DNA from: Spirochaetaceae bacterium UBA4077
GTDB taxonomy: Bacteria; Spirochaetota; Spirochaetia; Treponematales; Rectinemataceae
Direction of reading: 5' to 3'
DNA length: 14,234 bases
Assembly (NCBI GenBank): GCA_002383375.1
Contig: DFYR01000079.1
Span: 2,167-16,400 of the forward strand
Shown here piece by piece: positions 1 to 7,672 of this stretch; position 1 is the stretch's first letter, and every line of letters starts with the position of its first letter. Below the pieces are notes generated by a model. It was given only the letters and a program-made list of their open reading frames with translations, was not told the origin of the DNA and ran no database searches. The position numbers and the translations under genes were made by a program.

Positions 1-843
1 AAGCTGGAGATAGCCAAGCATTATCTCATTCCCAAGAGCCTGGACAAGAATGGCCTTAAAAAGACCGACCTTCGCTACACCAGGGACGCGCTGCTCTACA
101 TCGCCGAAAGCTACGCCCGGGAAGCTGGGGTGCGTAACTTCGAAAAGTACCTGGACAAGATTCATCGGAAGATCGCCAAGTCCATCGTCTTGGCCCCCGA
201 GGGCAGCGAGCGTAGAAAGATCACCGTGGACAAGGCTGGGGTGCAGAAGTATCTGGGCAATCCTTTGTTTAGGGACGACGACATAAAAAAGGCCTCCAAG
301 CCGGGCATGGCGGTAGGCCTTGCCTGGACTAGCATGGGCGGCGACACCCTCATCATCGAGGCTGTGGCCAATCCCGGCAAGGAAGGATTCAAGATCACCG
401 GGCAGATGGGCTCGGTCATGCAGGAGTCCGCGAGCATTGCCTATACCTTTGTCAGGGGCATATCGGCCCAGGATTTCGGGGTCGGGGCGGACTTTTTCGA
501 GGGAAGGCAGATACATCTGCATATTCCCGAGGGAGCGACGCCCAAGGACGGACCCTCGGCTGGCATCACCATGGCTACGGCGCTGCTGTCCCTGGTAATC
601 AAGAAGCGGATAAAGGACAGGCTGGCCATGACCGGGGAGCTTTCTCTCACGGGGCAGGTGCTGCCCATAGGCGGCCTCAAGGAAAAGACCGTTGCGGCCC
701 GGAGAAACAAGATAAAGGATATCATCATTCCGGCCGCTAACGAAAAAGACTTGGAGGATATCCCCGAGCATGTCAGGAAGGGGATCCGTTTCCATCCTGT
801 CGAACGCATGGAAGAGGTGATCGATATAGCCTTCGGGCTGTGA
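1..843 (+). CDS. lon: ATP-dependent protease Lon, C-terminal part (5' end outside window)
   Basis: This is the last 280 residues of Lon, the cytosolic AAA+ serine protease that degrades misfolded and regulatory proteins. The open frame runs in from base 1, so the N-terminal substrate-binding domain and most of the ATPase module lie upstream. What remains is the end of the AAA+ alpha-helical lid (YLIPKSL, then YTRDAL and EAGVRNFEKY) followed by the full proteolytic domain. The Ser-Lys dyad is intact: Ser in PKDGPSAG, codon 556-558, and Lys in GGLKEK, codon 679-681. The closing region (IIIPAANEKDLEDIP, then the VERMEEVIDIAF end) is typical of the family. The gene ends in TGA followed at once by an in-frame TAA. 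A molybdoenzyme gene begins 17 nt downstream on the same strand and may be co-transcribed. Identification is secure; only the 5' part is missing. Confidence 0.97.
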   Translation, partial: KLEIAKHYLIPKSLDKNGLKKTDLRYTRDALLYIAESYAREAGVRNFEKYLDKIHRKIAKSIVLAPEGSERRKITVDKAGVQKYLGNPLFRDDDIKKASKPGMAVGLAWTSMGGDTLIIEAVANPGKEGFKITGQMGSVMQESASIAYTFVRGISAQDFGVGADFFEGRQIHLHIPEGATPKDGPSAGITMATALLSLVIKKRIKDRLAMTGELSLTGQVLPIGGLKEKTVAARRNKIKDIIIPAANEKDLEDIPEHVRKGIRFHPVERMEEVIDIAFGL

Positions 844-852
844 TAAAATCCC

Positions 853-856
853 GGAG
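853..856 (+). promoter_or_regulatory. Ribosome binding site deciding the molybdoenzyme start
   Basis: GGAG lies 4 nt before ATG 861. No Shine-Dalgarno-like sequence precedes the alternative in-frame GTG at 840, which overlaps the lon stop. This favours ATG 861 as the start. Confidence 0.55.
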
Positions 857-860
857 CATA

Positions 861-3050
861 ATGAAGCTACCGGTTTTCTGCGGCAGGGATTGCGGGGGGG
901 ACGCTTGCCCTCTGCTCGCACATCTTGAGGGTGGAACAGTCGTCGGCATTAGCCACAATCCGGAGGCGGGCGATTTCCTGCGGGGCTGTCCTAAGGGTTT
1001 CGCCCTGCCAGCCCAGCACTATTCTCCTCACCGGATTAAAAAACCCTTGCTACGAAAAGGTCCCCGGGGAAGCGGCGGGTTTGTCGAAACCAGCTGGGAA
1101 AATGCTCTCAACCTTATCGCCCGGAAGCTTCAGGCCTGCAGGGCTGACTTCAGTGGCTCTTCGGTGCTCTGTCTTTCCAGCGCGGGCTCCACAGGAGCCT
1201 TGCACAATACCGAAAAATTGACGCTTCGCTTTTTGCGGGCTACCGGCGGCTGCAGCTCCGTCAAGGGGAACTATTCCAGCAACGCGGGCGCCCACGCGTT
1301 GAAAAAAGCGCTTGGAAGCGATTATCTGCGATCGGGCTTCGATCCGGCTACGGTGGCCAAGGCAAAGTTGATCGTGCTCTGGGGAGCCAATGTGCTCGAG
1401 GCGAGGCTGGGCGCCGAATTGCCGGCCAGGCTCGTCCAGGCTTCGAAAAACGGCGTGCCGGTGGTCTGCATCGATCCGCGGCGCACCAGCACCAGCCGAA
1501 TCCTGGGCGCCGATTGGATACCCATACTGCCCGGCACCGACAGCGCCATGATGTATGCTCTACTCTATCTTTTCCTGCAATTCGGGGCGGTAGAAAAATC
1601 CTACCTGGAGGCTCGGGTATCCGGATTCGACGCTCTGGCTTCCTTCGTTTTGGGGCGTATCGACGGACAGCCAAAGACCCCAGCCTGGGCCCAGGAAATC
1701 TGCGGGGTGGACGCGAAGAAAATCGAAGAACTGGGGAAACGTTGGATATCAGCCAAGCCCGTCATGCTCATTCCCGGCTATTCCATCCAGAGAACCGAGA
1801 ACGGTGAGGAAGCGATGCGCCTTTGCCTAGCCCTTCAGCTGGCTAGCGGCAATTTCGGGCTTCCCGGAGGTTCCACGGGTTCCATCAACAACAAGCTTGC
1901 CAGCCCCAAGGTGGGAAGCCTTTCTGAAGGGCTGCCCGCGGAGGGCGAAGCCTCGGTTCCTGTACTCCGCTGGCCGGACGCCATACTTGGCGAGTATGAG
2001 CCCTTGAGTAGGCCGATAAGGGCGGTCTATTCGGCGGGCGGTAATTTCCTCAACCAGGGAGCGGACATTGAAAAAAATATCCGCGCCTTCAATTCCCTGG
2101 ATTTCGCCGTCTGCCACGAGCTTTTCATGACCCCCACCGCCCGATACTGCGACGTGGTGCTCCCCGCCGCATCGCCCCTGCAGAAGGAAGACATCGGAAT
2201 CCCCTGGGGAGGCAACTATCTCCTCTACAAGCCCCGGATCCTGCCCATGGAAGGGATGGAACGTTCCGACTACGACATTTTTTCAGAGCTCGCCTCGCTC
2301 ATGGGAGGCGAGGGCGATTTTACCGAGGGGCTCTCCCAGTCCCAGTGGATAGAGCGCTTTATCGCCGAGTCCGAGATCAAGGATGTGGAAGCGTTTAAAA
2401 GTTCGGGTATTTATTTCGGCAAAGAACAGATGCGATGCGGCCTTGCGTATTTCGCCGCCGATCCTCTGACAAATCCTCTAAAGACTGGATCGGGGAAGGT
2501 TGAGCTGGATAGTCCGCTCTGGGGAGGTTCTTCCGCTTTGGCTCAAACTTGGGCACAATTAGCCGTACCAACGCAACGGACACTACCGGCGCAACCGGCA
2601 GTGCCGACACAACAGACTTTGCCGACTCAACCGACCAAGGCTACCCCGATCCAATGCGGTACTGGCTCACGCTTCTTGCTTATCAGCCCCAAGGAAAGTC
2701 TGCGGGTCCATTCCCAGTGGGGGTACAGACCTGAAGATATCCTCCAGAGCCGGCTTGTCATGAACAAATCCGAGGCCGAAGCTCTTGGTTTTTTGGAAGG
2801 CCAGGAGATTAAGATCGCTTCCGATCACGGCTCTACCTGCATCAGGCTTTCCCTGAGTCCAGACATCATGCCCGGCGTGGTGTCGATTTTTGAAGGCTCC
2901 TGGTGCAGCGATGAGGAAGGCAGGCCTGTGCAGGGTTCGGCAAACTACCTCACATCGACCCGGGGCACGCAGGAGAGCATTTCCTGTATCATGCATGGCA
3001 TTGAGGTTCGGCTGTCGCGCCCTGTTTTAAACAAGCCTTGCGGTTGTTGA
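861..3050 (+). CDS. Molybdopterin oxidoreductase, DMSO-reductase family, cytoplasmic, no partner subunits nearby
   Basis: A 729-residue catalytic subunit of the bis-MGD molybdenum/tungsten family. The N-terminus carries a [4Fe-4S] motif with Cys7, Cys11, Cys16 and Cys43 (C-x3-C-x4-C-x26-C). The segment GGCSSVKGNYSSNAG (129-143) aligns by eye with the Mo-ligand loop of Rhodobacter DMSO reductase (GDYSTGAA), suggesting Ser139 as metal ligand rather than Cys or Sec. The Rossmann-like MGD segment follows (IVLWGANVLE, VVCIDPRRTSTS). The C-terminal dinucleotide-binding domain spans about 610-715 (MNKSEAEALGFLEGQEIKI, GSANYLT). A linker at 568-591 holds two copies of a Pro/Thr/Gln-rich 12-mer. There is no Tat signal, so it should be cytoplasmic. 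No FeS subunit, membrane anchor or cofactor-synthesis gene adjoins it. Substrate and electron donor cannot be named. Start chosen at ATG 861 (GGAG upstream); GTG 840 would add seven residues. Confidence 0.88.
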   Translation: MKLPVFCGRDCGGDACPLLAHLEGGTVVGISHNPEAGDFLRGCPKGFALPAQHYSPHRIKKPLLRKGPRGSGGFVETSWENALNLIARKLQACRADFSGSSVLCLSSAGSTGALHNTEKLTLRFLRATGGCSSVKGNYSSNAGAHALKKALGSDYLRSGFDPATVAKAKLIVLWGANVLEARLGAELPARLVQASKNGVPVVCIDPRRTSTSRILGADWIPILPGTDSAMMYALLYLFLQFGAVEKSYLEARVSGFDALASFVLGRIDGQPKTPAWAQEICGVDAKKIEELGKRWISAKPVMLIPGYSIQRTENGEEAMRLCLALQLASGNFGLPGGSTGSINNKLASPKVGSLSEGLPAEGEASVPVLRWPDAILGEYEPLSRPIRAVYSAGGNFLNQGADIEKNIRAFNSLDFAVCHELFMTPTARYCDVVLPAASPLQKEDIGIPWGGNYLLYKPRILPMEGMERSDYDIFSELASLMGGEGDFTEGLSQSQWIERFIAESEIKDVEAFKSSGIYFGKEQMRCGLAYFAADPLTNPLKTGSGKVELDSPLWGGSSALAQTWAQLAVPTQRTLPAQPAVPTQQTLPTQPTKATPIQCGTGSRFLLISPKESLRVHSQWGYRPEDILQSRLVMNKSEAEALGFLEGQEIKIASDHGSTCIRLSLSPDIMPGVVSIFEGSWCSDEEGRPVQGSANYLTSTRGTQESISCIMHGIEVRLSRPVLNKPCGC
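2562..2633 (+). repeat. Two-copy 36-bp in-frame tandem repeat in the molybdoenzyme linker
   Basis: Units 2562-2597 and 2598-2633 encode AVPTQRTLPAQP and AVPTQQTLPTQP, 10 of 12 residues identical. By eye they differ at about 10 of 36 bases, mostly at third codon positions. Each unit is itself two related halves (VPTQ, then LPxQP). A degraded continuation (TKATPIQ) follows. The repeat keeps the reading frame and lies between the catalytic core and the C-terminal dinucleotide-binding domain. Confidence 0.8.
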
Positions 3051-3056
3051 TTTTTT
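3030..3056 (+). terminator. Likely intrinsic terminator of the lon-molybdoenzyme unit
   Basis: AACAA and CC pair with GG and TTGTT around a TTGC loop, with one bulged G at 3035. The hairpin is followed by GA and six T residues (3051-3056). It overlaps the stop codon at 3048-3050. The stem is AT-rich and imperfect, so efficiency is uncertain. It sits where two convergent genes end 9 nt apart. Confidence 0.45.
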
Positions 3057-3059
3057 CCG

Positions 3060-4721
3060 CTACACAAGCTCTTCTGGAAGCCAGCGCCCCCCACAGAGCT
3101 TTAGCCCATATACCGTCCCTAGGAGCTGCGCCAAACCCTGGTTCAGGTCACTTGCAGTTTTACCAATGGATGCGGGCATGCGAGGGTCGCTCAAGCCGAG
3201 ACCGCTGGTCAGGATCGTATCGATGAGATGCTTAGCCGCGAGGAAACGTTGCCGTTTCTCCACCGAAAAGACGGTGAAGTCGGGAAGCAGCCCCATGACC
3301 TCCCAGGCAACCTGTTCAACCTGAGAGTACTTGCCAGAGTCCTTGTCCTGGTCGCTTGTCCGTAGAGGAAGCTTAATCGCGATTTCGTCGATCCGGGGAA
3401 CCAAGTAGTCAAGGTCGAAAATCCCCGTGGCGCAGTTGAACAGGCTGGTACCTCCCTGTTTTTCCAATACAAGGAGCTCTTCAAATGAAATCGCCGGACC
3501 GATATCGGCGACGGTCCATCGGCCGTTTTCATCCTCGGCAAGAACTCCTCCCTTAAGGTCCAAGGCGCTTCGTCGGGAGAATTCGAAGCCCGCAGGCGAT
3601 CCTGTGAGCGCTATCACTGCCAGCTCGACAGGATCGATGGTGTAACCCAGATTATCCACGTTTCCCAAGCAAGCGTAACGAATACCCCGGTTTCGGAGCT
3701 GGGAAAAAACCTCCTTGAGCACCTTGAAACACTGACCGTGTCCACCCGGAAGAGGAAGGCTGCTATTTTCCCCGCCGAAGGCTCGGTCGAAGATCCTGCG
3801 TGGTTCTCCTTCGGATGAATGGGTATAGGCGCAGATAAGAGGCTGAATACCGCTCTCCCAGCGGGAGGGTTCCATGTTCAAACTTGCGGCCAACGGACGA
3901 ATATAGTCCGATTTTTCGGCTCTGCGGTAATCGGCGGCAAGAACTTCATGGGTTGCATGGCTGGTCATCTGGTAAAGTGGAAGAAAATTCTCATCCAGCG
4001 CTCGCTTGTTTGTGCTCTGGATCTCTACATATCTATCGTGCTTTCTGCAGCATGAACTTTCGTTGAATTTGTCCGTAGAAGTGGAGTCGAAGAAAGCCCT
4101 GGCCGCCAGGAGGCGATGGCGCATTTTCAGCTCGAGAAAAGAAGGGCCTGGACTTCCGTCGGGATTGACGAAGGCCGGAGCGCTGCCCTTTGGGAGGCCT
4201 CTGCACAGGGGAGCCAGACGCTCGAACTGATCCTGAACGACCTCGAAGGTAACCGGGCTGAAGCCTTGGTTTTTCTTTTCATCCGCATAACTGGTGGCCG
4301 AGCCGCCGTTGAGAACTCCGTAAGCGGCGAAGGGTAAAAGAGCCTCTCCAATGGCTAAAAGCTGTCTTCGCGAAAATGCGGTGCATCCTTTTGTTCCAAT
4401 GGTATGTTTTTCTCCGAGCTCCTCAGGAAGCTGCAGCCCGAAACGAGCGAGCCTGGCCGCCGCTTCCCCGTACTCCACAAAAAGCAAAGGATCAGCCCCG
4501 GCTAAACCATTGTTCGCCAAGTGAACGATTCGCTTATCGTGTAAAGCGGGCAGGGACCGGATGCCCGGATTTTTCTTTCCGGCGGCCAGGCTCTTGTTTA
4601 ACTCCTGAAGTACATGGAGGCTCAAGGCAATATCGATGTTCTTGCTCTCCATGTCCGCCCGCAGGGCAGGGGACAGCTGCAGAGTGTCGGAGCTACCTGG
4701 GGCATTGGAAAATTTATGCAT
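3060..4721 (-). CDS. UDPGP-family nucleotidyltransferase, probable UTP-glucose-1-phosphate uridylyltransferase
   Basis: A 553-residue protein of the eukaryote-type UDPGP family, not the bacterial GalU family. It probably makes UDP-glucose from UTP and glucose 1-phosphate. Visible landmarks are the nucleotide-binding loop LNGGSATSYAD (137-147), then FVNPDGSPGPSFLELKMR (184-201), the PLYQMTS segment (248-254), PGGHGQ (325-330), the metal/uridine motif GNVDNLGYTID (353-363) and RFLAAK (492-497), which resembles the RFxPVK of UGPases. A related UDP-GlcNAc pyrophosphorylase cannot be excluded, but VDNLG followed by TID is UGPase-like. It is the last gene of the leftward run. Start chosen at ATG 4721, with GGGAG and AGGGA upstream, overlapping the glucokinase stop by 8 nt; an in-frame start at 4760 would add 13 residues inside glk. 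Glucokinase and phosphoglucomutase in the same run supply the preceding steps. Confidence 0.82.
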   Translation of the reverse strand: MHKFSNAPGSSDTLQLSPALRADMESKNIDIALSLHVLQELNKSLAAGKKNPGIRSLPALHDKRIVHLANNGLAGADPLLFVEYGEAAARLARFGLQLPEELGEKHTIGTKGCTAFSRRQLLAIGEALLPFAAYGVLNGGSATSYADEKKNQGFSPVTFEVVQDQFERLAPLCRGLPKGSAPAFVNPDGSPGPSFLELKMRHRLLAARAFFDSTSTDKFNESSCCRKHDRYVEIQSTNKRALDENFLPLYQMTSHATHEVLAADYRRAEKSDYIRPLAASLNMEPSRWESGIQPLICAYTHSSEGEPRRIFDRAFGGENSSLPLPGGHGQCFKVLKEVFSQLRNRGIRYACLGNVDNLGYTIDPVELAVIALTGSPAGFEFSRRSALDLKGGVLAEDENGRWTVADIGPAISFEELLVLEKQGGTSLFNCATGIFDLDYLVPRIDEIAIKLPLRTSDQDKDSGKYSQVEQVAWEVMGLLPDFTVFSVEKRQRFLAAKHLIDTILTSGLGLSDPRMPASIGKTASDLNQGLAQLLGTVYGLKLCGGRWLPEELV

Positions 4722-5829
4722 GTTCCCTGCTCCCGAGCTGGACAGCCGCGTTGGCTGCACCTAAAAGCGATATTGAATAGTCGCGAACCAGCATCACCGG
4801 CAGCTCGGCTAGGAACTTGCGCATGTGGGATGAATAGTTTCGCTCGAAGCGCTGCATGAATCGATGATTTTCCAGAAGAAAAGCCTCGTGCTTGGAGGAA
4901 ATGCCCCCTGCCAGGTAAATGCCCCCGGTGGGCAAAAAGACCGCAGCCAGGTCGGAGACCTTGGCAGCATAGAAGTGGACGAAAAGTTCCATCGCTAGGC
5001 GACAGCGGGAACTCTGCTGGATCGCCATGGCGATCGCTGCCGGTCTTTCTGGTTCAGGCAGCGCCAGAATTGCCGCTTCGATGCTGGAATCTTCAAAAGG
5101 ACGGAGTGGAAGGGGCAGGTTGTAGGGCTCGGCCGTAACGATATTAAAACAAGAGCTGCAGAGGAAGGAAAAAATCGATGTAATCCCTTGGCCCGAGACG
5201 GCAAGCTCTGCTCCGGGAGCATAGGAAAGCCTGTCTGTGAGCCAGCGATGATAGGCGTGGCTGAGTTCGTCCCAGCAGTTGAGCCCAGAGTGCCCGCCTT
5301 CCGAAGGAAAGGCGATGCAGCGACCGTCTTTCTGTTTTAAAAGAAAGCCGACGCCCAGCCCAGTGCCGGCACCGACGACCAAGGAAAGCCCTTCCTGAGG
5401 CAACGGCGGAAGGCTTCCGTCGCTGTGGGGAATCTTGACGATCTTGCTGGAGTCTTCGGGGTCGAGAAGGGGAATAGCATAGGAAACTGCGCTGAAGTCG
5501 TTGATCAGTATAACCGGAAGCCCAAATCGTTCTTCGAGTTCGGCGGCATCGATGTTCCAGGGCGCGTTGGTGAGCTGGATCTTCCGATTTTGCACCGGTC
5601 CCGCGCCGGAAATGCAACAGATATCCGGCTGCCTACCGACTCCCTTTTCCCGGGCTCGGCAGAGCAGTGTCTCCATGGGTCTCACCAGGGAGCTTTCTTC
5701 TCTGGTGGCAAAGCGAAGCGAAAGCAATACAGTAAACCCTTTCTCTGCCCATTGGACGAGTGCCAGGTTTGTATTGGTGCCGCCGATATCGCCGGCGATT
5801 ATGATTGAAGGTGTTCCACTGCCGCGCAT
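4714..5829 (-). CDS. glk: Glucokinase (Glk family)
   Basis: Phosphorylates glucose to glucose 6-phosphate with ATP in the cytosol. The 371-residue protein has the ATP phosphate-binding motif AGDIGGTNTN (12-21), the LTNAPW glucose-site segment (86-91), the catalytic-base motif INDFSAVSYAI with Asp111, the second phosphate loop GAGTGLGVGFL (153-163), the SEGGH motif (176-180) and the C-terminal GGIYLAGGI (302-310). It lacks the Cys-rich zinc motif of ROK kinases, so it belongs to the Glk (PF02685-type) family. It is somewhat longer than the roughly 320 residues of E. coli Glk, with extra sequence around 218-260. Start taken at ATG 5829, preceded by AGGGG about 13 nt upstream; an in-frame TTG at 5856 overlapping the upstream gene is the alternative. 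Its stop overlaps the next start, indicating translational coupling to the uridylyltransferase. Confidence 0.93.
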   Translation of the reverse strand: MRGSGTPSIIIAGDIGGTNTNLALVQWAEKGFTVLLSLRFATREESSLVRPMETLLCRAREKGVGRQPDICCISGAGPVQNRKIQLTNAPWNIDAAELEERFGLPVILINDFSAVSYAIPLLDPEDSSKIVKIPHSDGSLPPLPQEGLSLVVGAGTGLGVGFLLKQKDGRCIAFPSEGGHSGLNCWDELSHAYHRWLTDRLSYAPGAELAVSGQGITSIFSFLCSSCFNIVTAEPYNLPLPLRPFEDSSIEAAILALPEPERPAAIAMAIQQSSRCRLAMELFVHFYAAKVSDLAAVFLPTGGIYLAGGISSKHEAFLLENHRFMQRFERNYSSHMRKFLAELPVMLVRDYSISLLGAANAAVQLGSREHA

Positions 5830-5845
5830 ATGGTTGATTCTACCC

Positions 5846-6937
5846 CTAAAAGACAATATCCGCTATTTCGTTGTTGCGTAAAAACCGTGCCTGGGAGGCT
5901 TCATAGATTTCCAGATGCAGATGTTCGCCGTGGCCGGGCTTTCTGGCGTTGACGCCTGTATTGCCGCCATGCCCCAGGGGGTAGCCTGCTGGAATCAAGG
6001 CTCCTGGCTTAACCATGATGTCGTGGAGGTGAAAATAAAGATAGTATCTGCGCTGTCGAGGTGCGTAGAGGATCACCCCGTTGCCCGCCTTGGGCGTTAT
6101 TCCTCCCGAATGGTAATCGGACAGTTCCTCACCGCCGCGCCAGTCGGAGCTCGTTGCCAGGATTATCGATTCGGTCAGCGAAAAGAGCAGTGGGCCTTTT
6201 TCGAGACCGCTGATCGGGCTGGTCTCTACATTTTGAAGAAAAATATCCAGGGCGAAGGTGTGGGAATAATCATACTCCGATTCCCTAGGTCTCGAAGATT
6301 GACGGGGCAGGGTTACGCCGCTTTTGTAGTTTGCCGCATCCTGGGCTGCATCGACAGGGTCGCGGCGCCTTCCGGCGGCGGCGAGAGCTTGGGCAAAGCC
6401 CTCAAAGAGGCCCTCAAAGCGTGCGCGCAGAGGCTTCATACGGGGTACGAGCTCGACAACGTTTTGGTAATAGCTGCCCGCCGCCCCATCCTCGGCAGCA
6501 TGTTCCCGGTAGTCGTCCACGTCCCTGTCCCGGGCGAGCATGGCCAGGATAGCCGAGGCGGGGGGCAGGACTGAAGCGATCTGCCGCTCGGGACTTTTGC
6601 CAGAACGAAGGGTTTTTTCTACTAGGGCGCTTGCCAGCCCTTTTATGTTTTTGATTTCCAGTGAAGCTATCTGCGAAGGAGCGATGAGATTCTTGATCTC
6701 CGTGGTGGAGGTTGAGGTTAAAACAGCCTCGAGACCTTCAGCCTGAATGCTGGCCTGCAGGGCTTCGATGCTTGGCGAGGGTTCTTGGACTGTGGGCAGC
6801 TCCCTTATTCTACCGGCGGAGGCTGAAATCCCGGCCAAGAGCACGACGCCGAAGAGGATGACCAGCGAAACGAATCCCACTACCAGTCGTCGCTTGGGCG
6901 GCGTGAGTTCGAGAAAGGTTTGTAGGCTCAACTTCAC
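5846..6937 (-). CDS. Membrane-anchored M23 (LytM/peptidase-like) protein
   Basis: A 363-residue envelope protein. One hydrophobic segment (about 18-39, after basic KRR) should act as an uncleaved signal anchor, putting the rest outside the membrane. Residues 50-200 form an unrecognised, mostly helical region. The C-terminal M23 fold spans about 220-345. Here Y301-F-H303 and H339-L-H341 match the YxH and HxH elements of LytM peptidases, and GHGGNTGVNA (322-331) matches the conserved Gly-rich turn. The first zinc motif looks unusual: the best candidate is H226-TFAL-D231 (H-x4-D) rather than H-x3-D. Family role: cutting peptide cross-links in peptidoglycan, or activating amidases if inactive. 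GTG start at 6937 with GGGGAAG upstream, 13 nt after the exonuclease stop. It lies between a nuclease and glucokinase in the same run. Confidence 0.78.
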   Translation of the reverse strand: MKLSLQTFLELTPPKRRLVVGFVSLVILFGVVLLAGISASAGRIRELPTVQEPSPSIEALQASIQAEGLEAVLTSTSTTEIKNLIAPSQIASLEIKNIKGLASALVEKTLRSGKSPERQIASVLPPASAILAMLARDRDVDDYREHAAEDGAAGSYYQNVVELVPRMKPLRARFEGLFEGFAQALAAAGRRRDPVDAAQDAANYKSGVTLPRQSSRPRESEYDYSHTFALDIFLQNVETSPISGLEKGPLLFSLTESIILATSSDWRGGEELSDYHSGGITPKAGNGVILYAPRQRRYYLYFHLHDIMVKPGALIPAGYPLGHGGNTGVNARKPGHGEHLHLEIYEASQARFLRNNEIADIVF

Positions 6938-6950
6938 GGTCTTCCCCGAT

Positions 6951-7667
6951 TCATGGGCAGGCTCCCGCCATAGCCCTGGCCGAGTAGGCGAAAAGCATCA
7001 TGGAGGTTATCGCATCGTCCAGCGCCCTATGCGACCGTCCTCGCTCGATGCCCAGGACGAAAGCCGCCTTGTCGAGACTGTAGGAGAGGAGATTAGGATT
7101 AGCTTGGCGCAGGAGCAGCAGGCTGTCGGCGACCTCCGAAAAAGGGCTGTTCAAGCCCAAACGGGTATACTCTGCATCGATAAAGCCTGTATCAAAGGCT
7201 GCGTTGTGGGCTACCGCCACCCGGGAGGCTAAAAGCGGGCTCAACTGATCGACGATCTGGCCGAAGAAAGGCGCCTGGGATACTTCCAGATCGGTTATGC
7301 CATTAATATTCGTCGACGATGCCGGGATAGGCATCGCCGGATTTACGAGGCTCGACCAGGAATCCTCCCGGACCAAGGCGCCCTCGGTATCGAAGCTGAA
7401 AAGCTGGATACCTACTTCTAGCACTCTGTCATTTCTGGGTTCGAGACCGGTGGTCTCCACATCGATCGCAACATAGCGGCGCCGCTCCCAATCGTAGGGG
7501 AGGGGGCAGCCTAAGGCTGCGTTCGCAGGAGGCTCCACCCTTTGGGCGCCGGGGGGGATAACCCAGGCTTGGGAAATCCTGTATCGACCTTCCTGACTTT
7601 GGGTTCCGGTGTTGTTGGTAGCCAGAATCCTTGACCACAGCGGAGCACCGTCGGAGGTATAGGGCAT
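6951..7667 (-). CDS. DnaQ-like 3'-5' exonuclease (DEDDh family)
   Basis: A 238-residue protein with an RNase T/DnaQ-type exonuclease domain over about 64-230. All three Exo motifs are intact: D69-V-E71 in AIDVETTGLE, D159 in AHNAAFDTGF, and H213-RALD-D218 in SHRALDDA. These give the DEDDh two-metal active site for 3'-5' hydrolysis of DNA or RNA. It could be a Pol III epsilon-type proofreader or a stand-alone repair/RNA exonuclease; sequence alone does not decide. The first 60 residues match no domain I recognise. ATG 7667 starts 5 nt after the phosphoglucomutase stop, suggesting coupling, but no clear Shine-Dalgarno is visible, so a downstream start is possible. Its link to the sugar genes around it is not obvious. 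Confidence 0.88.
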   Translation of the reverse strand: MPYTSDGAPLWSRILATNNTGTQSQEGRYRISQAWVIPPGAQRVEPPANAALGCPLPYDWERRRYVAIDVETTGLEPRNDRVLEVGIQLFSFDTEGALVREDSWSSLVNPAMPIPASSTNINGITDLEVSQAPFFGQIVDQLSPLLASRVAVAHNAAFDTGFIDAEYTRLGLNSPFSEVADSLLLLRQANPNLLSYSLDKAAFVLGIERGRSHRALDDAITSMMLFAYSARAMAGACP

Positions 7668-7672
7668 TGCCG

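Noticed and set aside
441..809. 122-residue open frame antisense to lon
   Set aside because: It lies wholly under the conserved Lon protease domain and has no recognisable features.
840..860. GTG start for the molybdoenzyme overlapping the lon stop
   Set aside because: No Shine-Dalgarno precedes it, while ATG 861 has GGAG upstream and begins just before the FeS motif.
5144..5617. 157-residue open frame inside glucokinase on the same strand
   Set aside because: It is an out-of-frame shadow of glk, rich in Arg and Ser, with no domain and no ribosome binding site.
5830..5856. TTG start for glucokinase overlapping the M23 gene
   Set aside because: ATG 5829 is a better codon and is preceded by AGGGG; the extra nine residues add nothing to the family domain. 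Not fully excluded.
5915..6574. 219-residue open frame antisense to the M23 gene
   Set aside because: The opposite strand encodes a clear M23 domain with conserved motifs; the antisense frame has none and reflects high-GC codon structure.
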